This document shows positions 6,723 through 11,726 of a stretch of 11,726 nt of DNA, piece after piece. The notes beneath the pieces were generated by a model that saw only the letters and a list, made by a program, of their open reading frames with translations, had not been told where the DNA came from and made no database searches. Numbering within the stretch: the stretch's first letter is position 1; each line of letters begins with the position of its first letter. Location: positions 1-11,726 of the forward strand of contig CAJGDT010000035.1 in assembly GCA_904502265.1 (NCBI GenBank), in the 5' to 3' direction. A program made the translations under genes and the position numbers. The stretch is from an uncultured Barnesiella sp. (lineage in GTDB: Bacteria; Bacteroidota; Bacteroidia; Bacteroidales; Barnesiellaceae_A).

Positions 6723-7265
6723 TCAATCTTGTACAATCGAATAGATATCCTTGAGATTGCGACCCAAGTCATCATAATCCAGTCCGTAACCCACAATAAA
6801 TGCAGGAGGAATATCCAATGCAACATAGTCGATAGTCACATCGCACTTGAGCGACTCAGGCTTGAAGAGCAGGGTTGCAACCTTGATTTCGGCAGGATTG
6901 CACTCTTGCAACAATTCCTTAAGTTGCTTAAGTGTGTGTCCGGTGTCTACAATGTCCTCAACTATAACAACTGTACGACCCGTAATGTCTTCGGTCAACC
7001 CTGACACCATTTGCACCTCGCCGGTCGATTGTGTACCTATATACGACTTCATGCGTATAAAGGCAATCTCCGCGCCAGGGATGGTTATCTCGCGGAACAA
7101 GTCGGCTGCAAAAACAAAAGCGCCATTCAGCACGCACAAAAACAAAGGACTCTTATCAGCAAGATCTTCGTTGATACGAGCAGCTACATTTTTCACAGCT
7201 GTAGCAATCTCTTCGCGGCTTATGTATGGCCTAAAGGTCAAATCTTTCAGTTTAATAGTATCCAT
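6723..7265 (-). CDS. hpt: Hypoxanthine phosphoribosyltransferase
   Basis: Hpt makes IMP (and GMP) from hypoxanthine (or guanine) and PRPP in purine salvage. The PRPP-binding loop is VVIVEDIVDTGHT, the defining type I phosphoribosyltransferase motif. LFLCVLNGAFVFAADL, MKSYIGTQSTG and the C-terminal FIVGYGLDYDDLGRNL are also family hallmarks. I chose the ATG at 7265 (MDTIKLKDL), giving 180 residues, the usual size. An ATG at 7271 would add two residues, and a TTG at 7292 lies inside the promoter box, so it is unlikely. It is the first gene of a probable hpt-adk-glycosidase operon and diverges from nnr. Confidence 0.95.
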   Translation of the reverse strand: MDTIKLKDLTFRPYISREEIATAVKNVAARINEDLADKSPLFLCVLNGAFVFAADLFREITIPGAEIAFIRMKSYIGTQSTGEVQMVSGLTEDITGRTVVIVEDIVDTGHTLKQLKELLQECNPAEIKVATLLFKPESLKCDVTIDYVALDIPPAFIVGYGLDYDDLGRNLKDIYSIVQD

Positions 7266-7289
7266 AACCATGAATGCAATGAATTTGTG

Positions 7290-7321
7290 CAAAGGTACAA
7301 TTTAAAAACCAAATTACCACA
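7290..7321 (-). promoter_or_regulatory. Promoter of the hpt-adk operon
   Basis: On the minus strand the -7 box is TACCTTTG (7297-7290), a full match to TAnnTTTG. TGTG at 7321-7318 is one base off the -33 TTTG with a 20-base spacer. The start site would fall near 7285, leaving a leader of about 15-20 bases before the ATG at 7265. Confidence 0.72.
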
Positions 7322-7466
7322 CCTACCATACAATATTTTCACCAATAATCGGCATTGGCAATAAAACATTCTTACAACCACACAATACGCATCAATAGCA
7401 TTACAACCTCCACCCAACGCAATTTTATTAAATTCTATTCTATAAAAATAAATTTAGCAAACGTTC

Positions 7467-7497
7467 TTTGTCTTTTCCTTGCGATACACTATCTTTG
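7467..7497 (+). promoter_or_regulatory. Promoter of the nnr-DUF4831 operon
   Basis: TTTG at 7467-7470, a 19-base spacer and TATCTTTG at 7490-7497 give a complete match to the Bacteroides vegetative promoter. It is the best promoter in the window. Transcription would begin a few bases past 7500, which rules in the ATG at 7533 as the start of nnr. Confidence 0.82.
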
Positions 7498-7532
7498 TAA
7501 GTTAAAGATAATTGAGCAAAAGCACATCACTT

Positions 7533-9062
7533 ATGAAGATATTTTCGGCTGGCGACCTACGCCAAATAGACCTGGACACAGTTGAGCAAGAAGGTATTAG
7601 CACCCTCGATTTGATGGAGCGCGCAGCATCGGCTGTAGCATACGAAATTACAACACACTTTCCTCGCAATAAACACATTTGCATTTTTGCCGGCCCGGGC
7701 AACAATGGTGGCGATGCTCTGGCTATAGCTCGTCTGCTCTTAATAGAAGGCTATAACCCTCAGATATATCTTTTTATCACATCGGCACAACTCAAGCCCG
7801 ACTGCCAAGCCAACTACGAACGTCTCAAAGCCGAGTTTCCCAATGCTCGTCTCGATGAGGTTATCAAGACATTCCGTCCGCCACATCTCTCAGCCGACAC
7901 ATTGGTTATCGACGGACTTTTCGGCACAGGCCTCAACAAGCCCATTTCGGGAGGCTTCACCTCGCTTGTTGAATATATCAACGATTCAGATGCCTATGTT
8001 ATCTCTATCGACATACCTTCGGGCTTAATGAGTGACTGGACTCAAAAGAACGAAGCCCGCCATATCATCCGAGCTCACATTACATACACTTTCCAATACC
8101 CCAAACTTGCATTCTTTTTCAGAGAGAACGAACCCTATGTAGGTAAATGGAAAGTGCTAGACATTGGCTTGAAACCGAGCAACAACACCGACATCAAGTC
8201 TCGATTTTATTGTGTCGAAAGTAACGATATCGCATCGCTAATACGTCCTCGCGAGAAATTCTCCGACAAGCGTACCTATGGTCATGGCCTGCTTGTCAGC
8301 GGTCGTTACGGCATGATGGGTGCAACGGTATTGGCCACAAAGGCCGCTATGCACTCAGGTATTGGACTCACTACCGTACACGCCCCTCGTTGCGGAAACG
8401 TAATTATGCAAACCTCCGTTCCCGAGGCTTTATACGAACCCGACGCCGAAGACCTTGTATGTAGCGACGTTACTATCAATACACGATACAATGCCCTGGG
8501 TATAGGCCCCGGCCTTGGCTACGGAGCCAAGCAAACCTCATGCATGCTCAAGTTACTGTCCGACGGTATCAAAATACCCACAGTTTTTGATGCCGATGCA
8601 TTACACATTTTATCGCGACAACCCGAATTGCTCGACCTCCTACCTGCCGGTTCTATTATCACACCACACGTAGGCGAGTTTGAGCGATTGTATGAATGCG
8701 TAATTGACACTGATGCACATCGACTACAACAAGCAATAGCAATGGCCAGCCGTTACAATATCATCATTGTTTTAAAAGGCGCTCACACAGCTATCGTATC
8801 ACCCAAGGGAGAAGTATACATAAACAATTGTGGCAACAATGGTATGGCCACAGCCGGCAGTGGCGATGTTCTCACGGGTATTATCACCTCCCTACTCGCA
8901 CAAGGCTACGAGCCTATCAAAGCAGCCGTATTGGCCGTACACCTTCACGGCACTGCAGGTGACATAGCTTCAGCCGAAAACTGCGAGGAGTACATCACGG
9001 CTCAAGATATTATTGCCAATATCGGAAAGGCATTCAAGAAAATACGAAACTACGATAAATAA
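7533..9062 (+). CDS. nnr: Bifunctional NAD(P)H-hydrate repair enzyme (epimerase + dehydratase)
   Basis: This enzyme repairs damaged NADH and NADPH. The N-terminal YjeF_N domain (about 1-220) interconverts R- and S-hydrates; the C-terminal ribokinase-like domain (about 240-505) dehydrates the S form using ADP or ATP. Epimerase marks are AGPGNNGGDAL (53-63), IDGLFGTGL (127-134) and DIPSG (160-164). Dehydratase marks are the YGHGLLVSGRYGMMGA entry (249-264), FDADAL, ITPHVGEFERL (376-386) and the nucleotide-site run GMATAGSGDVLTG (437-449) with Asp445. The fused 509-residue length is normal for bacterial Nnr. I start at the ATG at 7533 (MKIFSAGDLR), typical of the family; a TTG at 7512 is possible but lacks support. 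A DUF4831 gene follows 44 bases later. Confidence 0.95.
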   Translation: MKIFSAGDLRQIDLDTVEQEGISTLDLMERAASAVAYEITTHFPRNKHICIFAGPGNNGGDALAIARLLLIEGYNPQIYLFITSAQLKPDCQANYERLKAEFPNARLDEVIKTFRPPHLSADTLVIDGLFGTGLNKPISGGFTSLVEYINDSDAYVISIDIPSGLMSDWTQKNEARHIIRAHITYTFQYPKLAFFFRENEPYVGKWKVLDIGLKPSNNTDIKSRFYCVESNDIASLIRPREKFSDKRTYGHGLLVSGRYGMMGATVLATKAAMHSGIGLTTVHAPRCGNVIMQTSVPEALYEPDAEDLVCSDVTINTRYNALGIGPGLGYGAKQTSCMLKLLSDGIKIPTVFDADALHILSRQPELLDLLPAGSIITPHVGEFERLYECVIDTDAHRLQQAIAMASRYNIIIVLKGAHTAIVSPKGEVYINNCGNNGMATAGSGDVLTGIITSLLAQGYEPIKAAVLAVHLHGTAGDIASAENCEEYITAQDIIANIGKAFKKIRNYDK

Positions 9063-9106
9063 AAAATTGCAATAAACCGGGACACAATCCCCCAACACAC
9101 AACATC

Positions 9107-10177
9107 ATGAAACATTGCATATTTACAGCACTCTTAATGAGTATGGCATTTCTCGCTACCGCTCAGGATGTAATACAACTACAACCCGAAAAATTTAACG
9201 ACTATGCCCTCAACTACTACTTGCCTAAGACAACCACCGAGATAGAATTTGTGGCATCAAAGACCACCCACAAAGCCGGAGAGTACTACCAATATGCTCG
9301 CAAATATCTGGGTATAACCGATGTTATTACCGAAGACTCCGAGACATGGAAGCTCGAAGGTGCTACCATCATTGTACGTTCTGAGGCAAATACCGAGACT
9401 CGCTATCAACTTACCTTCAAGGCCGGACAGACTCCCTACATCTTCGTAAGCCCCGAACAAACCATTCTCAGCGCCAATACTACACCCGACGCATTCGTTC
9501 ACGACACATTCCCTGCTGTAAGTCCCAACAGGATATGCAATATTGACTATTCAAAAGCCCTCTCAGGCGACATCCTCATGTCGGGTTCGGTAACTCGCAT
9601 GGCAGAGATGGCTGCCAAGCAAATATATCGCATAAGAGAGAGTCGCATGGACATACTCACCGGCGAGGCAGACAACATGCCGGCCGATGGCGAGTCATTG
9701 CGTATCATCATCGAACAACTCGACCAACAAGAGCAAGCACTATCGTCAATGTTTACAGGAACTACCTCGATAGAGTACACCACTAAGCGTATAAAGTTCA
9801 CTCCTACTACCGACATTACCAATCAAGTCGTTATGCGCTTCTCTGAGCATTTGGGATTTGTTGACACAAACGACTTGTGTGGTGCTCCCATATACCTCTC
9901 GGTAACTATTACCGAGCGAGGCCAATACCCTCTCGACAACAAAGGTGTTATCAAGAAAGTTCCCAAAGGTGCTTTAGCCTACAACATCCCCGGAAAAGCA
10001 AACATGACACTGCAATTCGAAGGCGAAACATTGGCTTATAAAGAACTAAATGTGGCTCAGTTGGGCGTTGTATTTGGCTTAGACCCCTCGCTACTCACAC
10101 ACAAGAAACAGCCCACGTTTGTCATCTTCGATCCTACAACCGGAGGCATCATGCAAATGGGGGTCATTACCGAATAA
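9107..10177 (+). CDS. DUF4831 family exported protein
   Basis: A 356-residue protein with a Sec signal peptide: a short basic start, a hydrophobic core and a likely cut near Ala19/Gln20 (LATAQ). There is no lipobox, so it is probably free in the periplasm or otherwise exported. The early segment YYLPKTTTEIEFVASKTTHK followed by GEYYQYARKYLG matches what I recall of DUF4831, a Bacteroidota family of unknown function. The body looks mostly beta-strand, with one charged helical stretch around 165-215. I see no catalytic motif and no other membrane segment. It follows nnr by 44 bases and precedes a clear terminator, so it is probably the second and last gene of that operon. The partnership with nnr suggests no function. 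Confidence 0.78.
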   Translation: MKHCIFTALLMSMAFLATAQDVIQLQPEKFNDYALNYYLPKTTTEIEFVASKTTHKAGEYYQYARKYLGITDVITEDSETWKLEGATIIVRSEANTETRYQLTFKAGQTPYIFVSPEQTILSANTTPDAFVHDTFPAVSPNRICNIDYSKALSGDILMSGSVTRMAEMAAKQIYRIRESRMDILTGEADNMPADGESLRIIIEQLDQQEQALSSMFTGTTSIEYTTKRIKFTPTTDITNQVVMRFSEHLGFVDTNDLCGAPIYLSVTITERGQYPLDNKGVIKKVPKGALAYNIPGKANMTLQFEGETLAYKELNVAQLGVVFGLDPSLLTHKKQPTFVIFDPTTGGIMQMGVITE

Positions 10178-10185
10178 AGAAAAAC

Positions 10186-10216
10186 AAGAGCGCATCTCAC
10201 GAGGCGCTCTTATCTT
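10186..10216 (+). terminator. Intrinsic terminator after the DUF4831 gene
   Basis: AAGAGCGC (10186-10193) and GCGCTCTT (10204-10211) form a perfect 8-bp stem over a 10-base loop, followed by a T-rich tail (TATCTTCTCTT). It lies 9 bases past the stop and should end the nnr-DUF4831 transcript. Confidence 0.8.
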
Positions 10217-10366
10217 CTCTTAAATCAAACAAATAGCAAACTATAACTTAGGAATAACAAACAATTCTATAGGGATGGAATAAGAGTTTGTTTTACAAAA
10301 TCTCATTTGCATATAAAACAGCCCAACAAAAGAAAAAGTTCTGTTATTCACAATAAAAATATCTAT
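10217..10366 (+). promoter_or_regulatory. A/T-rich leader region of rnhB
   Basis: This 150-base gap must hold the promoter of rnhB if the terminator upstream is efficient. I see no full TAnnTTTG box; CTCATTTG near 10302-10309 keeps only the TTTG part. A short imperfect inverted repeat (AACAAAC near 10256 with GTTTGTT near 10286) is present but weak. Confidence 0.3.
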
Positions 10367-10966
10367 ATGCTGTTGCCATATATGGAGAGTGGTCGCATTG
10401 AAGCCGGTTGCGACGAAGCAGGTCGAGGTTGCCTATCGGGTGCTGTATTTGCTGCGGCAGTAATTCTACCGCAAGACTATTACCATCCGCTACTCAATGA
10501 CTCAAAGCAGCTAAGTGAAAAGCAACGCTACACCCTGCGCCCTATCATCGAACAAGAGGCTATTGCATGGGCTGTGGGTATCGTTACTCCTCAAGAGATT
10601 GACAAGATAAACATTCTCAATGCTTCGATATTGGCCATGCATAGAGCCGTAGAACAACTTTCGCAAGCACCTCAGCATCTCCTCATCGATGGCAATCGCT
10701 TTAAACCTTACAAAGATATACCTCACACTTGTGTGGTAAAAGGTGATGGAAAATATCTATCTATCGCAGCGGCATCTATTTTAGCCAAGACCTACCGCGA
10801 TGACTATATGATGCAACTGCACGAGTTGCATCCTCAATATGGATGGGACAAAAACAAAGGCTACCCAACAAAAGAGCACCGCTATGCTATAGAACAGTAT
10901 GGCGCAACCCCCTATCACCGACAATCGTTTCGTCTCACCGACCCACAACTCAAACTCTTTGAATGA
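10367..10966 (+). CDS. rnhB: Ribonuclease HII
   Basis: RNase HII cleaves RNA in RNA/DNA hybrids and at single ribonucleotides in DNA, starting their repair. The 199-residue protein shows GCDEAGRG with catalytic Asp16 and Glu17, NDSKQLSEKQR, LLIDGNR with Asp108, and VVKGDGKYLSIAAASILAKTYRD, which supplies the remaining acidic ligand (Asp127 or Asp145; I cannot decide which). KNKGYPTKEHR and the YHRQSF end are also typical. I start at the ATG at 10367 (MLLPYMESG); an in-frame TTG at 10307 would add 20 residues with no family match. The stop overlaps the start of the next gene as ATGA. Confidence 0.96.
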   Translation: MLLPYMESGRIEAGCDEAGRGCLSGAVFAAAVILPQDYYHPLLNDSKQLSEKQRYTLRPIIEQEAIAWAVGIVTPQEIDKINILNASILAMHRAVEQLSQAPQHLLIDGNRFKPYKDIPHTCVVKGDGKYLSIAAASILAKTYRDDYMMQLHELHPQYGWDKNKGYPTKEHRYAIEQYGATPYHRQSFRLTDPQLKLFE

Positions 10967-11726
10967 ACATCAAGCACCTTAAACCCACTACCGATGAGGT
11001 TGAAATATGGGGATTGAGCCTTCTGCTTATCCCATTCATTTCGCTTCTATTAGCCACTGCAACTTTTATCTTCGGTGGAGGCGTGGCGGTGTGGATGTTT
11101 CCTACAGCCGTAATTACAGCCCTTGCCATAGGACACCTTTTCATCATAAGACAAGCCCGCACCCGACACTCATTGGGGCGATATTATCTATATACCATAC
11201 TATCACTCACCTTTGCACTACTTTCGGCAAGCCTCCTCTACGACAATAGCTACGACGGCAACACCTATCACCAAGGGGGTATTATCGACATGATGATGGG
11301 GTGCAATCCTATCTATCACCCCGAGCAGTTCAGTTCGTCATGGAGCACTCACTATGCCAAGGCAATTGAAATATCGGCCTCAACCATTGCTCTTCTATTC
11401 AATCGCATAGAGTGCGGCAAGGGTGTTAATATCATGCTAATTATAGCATCGATATATATTACATACAGCTTTCTACGCCGAGAGTTTCACGAGCATTCTA
11501 CTCGCAGAATACTTTTATTTACGCTATTACTTTCATTGTGTCCTGTTGTGATAAGGCAGGCCTATATCTACTATATAGACTATGCCATGTACACATTTAT
11601 GTTGCTGACTATCATTGCACTCATAACTATTTATCGCAGCAACTCACCCCTCGCGTGGTGCATACTCATTGTCACCACCATATCGGCTGCAACAACCAAG
11701 TTTACCGTAGCATTCTACGTATTCCT
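10963..11726 (+). CDS. Multi-pass membrane protein, possible GT-C-type glycosyltransferase (partial, runs off the right edge)
   Basis: From the ATG at 10963 the frame stays open for 254 residues to the window end. It has about seven or eight hydrophobic segments, at roughly 17-38, 42-62, 74-93, 133-147, 154-170, 182-198, 208-224 and 231-247. Basic residues after the second segment (RQARTRH) suggest that end faces the cytoplasm, which puts the loop at 94-130 in the periplasm. That loop carries DNSYDGNTYHQ and CNPIYHPE. Acidic residues in an early periplasmic loop are typical of lipid-linked sugar transferases of the GT-C fold, so this is a reasonable but unproven guess. An O-antigen polymerase or flippase-like protein remains possible. 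It overlaps rnhB by 4 bases (ATGA), so translation is probably coupled. Confidence 0.7.
   Translation, partial: MNIKHLKPTTDEVEIWGLSLLLIPFISLLLATATFIFGGGVAVWMFPTAVITALAIGHLFIIRQARTRHSLGRYYLYTILSLTFALLSASLLYDNSYDGNTYHQGGIIDMMMGCNPIYHPEQFSSSWSTHYAKAIEISASTIALLFNRIECGKGVNIMLIIASIYITYSFLRREFHEHSTRRILLFTLLLSLCPVVIRQAYIYYIDYAMYTFMLLTIIALITIYRSNSPLAWCILIVTTISAATTKFTVAFYVF

Noticed and set aside
7272..7292. TTG start extending hpt by nine residues
   Set aside because: It overlaps the -7 promoter box, so the codon would not be in the transcript.
10307..10366. TTG start extending rnhB by 20 residues
   Set aside because: The added residues have no family match, while the ATG at 10367 gives the usual N-terminus.
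1..11726. CRISPR arrays, insertion sequences, tRNA or rRNA genes
   Set aside because: I saw no regularly spaced repeats, transposase frames, terminal repeats or recognisable RNA gene sequences.

Overview
The window looks like chromosomal DNA of a Bacteroidales (Bacteroidota) bacterium. Three things point there: the acpP-fabF-rnc gene order, several matches to the Bacteroides-type promoter (-7 element TAnnTTTG, in one case with a perfect -33 TTTG), and starts without Shine-Dalgarno sequences but with A/T-rich leaders. Lipoproteins, a GH43-like enzyme and a DUF4831 protein also fit. I cannot fix the family or genus from the sequence. I saw no mobile element, CRISPR array, tRNA or rRNA.

Layout. 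(1) 1-1729, minus strand: a HAD-type sugar-phosphate phosphatase/mutase-like protein overlaps aroB by 4 bases (ATGA); aroB (shikimate pathway) runs off the left edge. (2) 1730-1852: a short divergent promoter region with mirror-image TAGTTTTG boxes. (3) 1853-2569, plus: a charged putative lipoprotein of unknown function. (4) 2570-2788: a non-coding region unusually rich in TGCA, ahead of (5) the fatty-acid cluster acpP-fabF-rnc (2789-5084). A perfect 16-bp hairpin lies in the first codons of rnc, just after the fabF stop. (6) 5085-5164: a convergent terminator region. (7) 5165-7265, minus: hpt, adk and a GH43-like lipoprotein in close series, probably one operon joining purine salvage, nucleotide balance and an envelope glycosidase. 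(8) 7266-7532: divergent promoters for hpt and nnr. (9) 7533-10177, plus: nnr (bifunctional NAD(P)H-hydrate repair) and a DUF4831 exported protein, closed by a clear hairpin terminator. (10) 10367-11726, plus: rnhB (RNase HII) overlapping by ATGA a multi-pass membrane protein, possibly a GT-C-type glycosyltransferase, that runs off the right edge.

Most genes are housekeeping: aromatic precursors, fatty-acid elongation, RNA processing, purine salvage, cofactor repair and ribonucleotide removal from DNA. The less ordinary parts are the rnc hairpin, the TGCA-rich acpP leader, the divergent promoter pair with a possibly leaderless transcript, the glycosidase in the purine operon, and three proteins of unknown function (lipoprotein, DUF4831, membrane protein). 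I did not find a convincing new multi-gene system. The best candidate for undescribed biology is the hairpin in the RNase III message.
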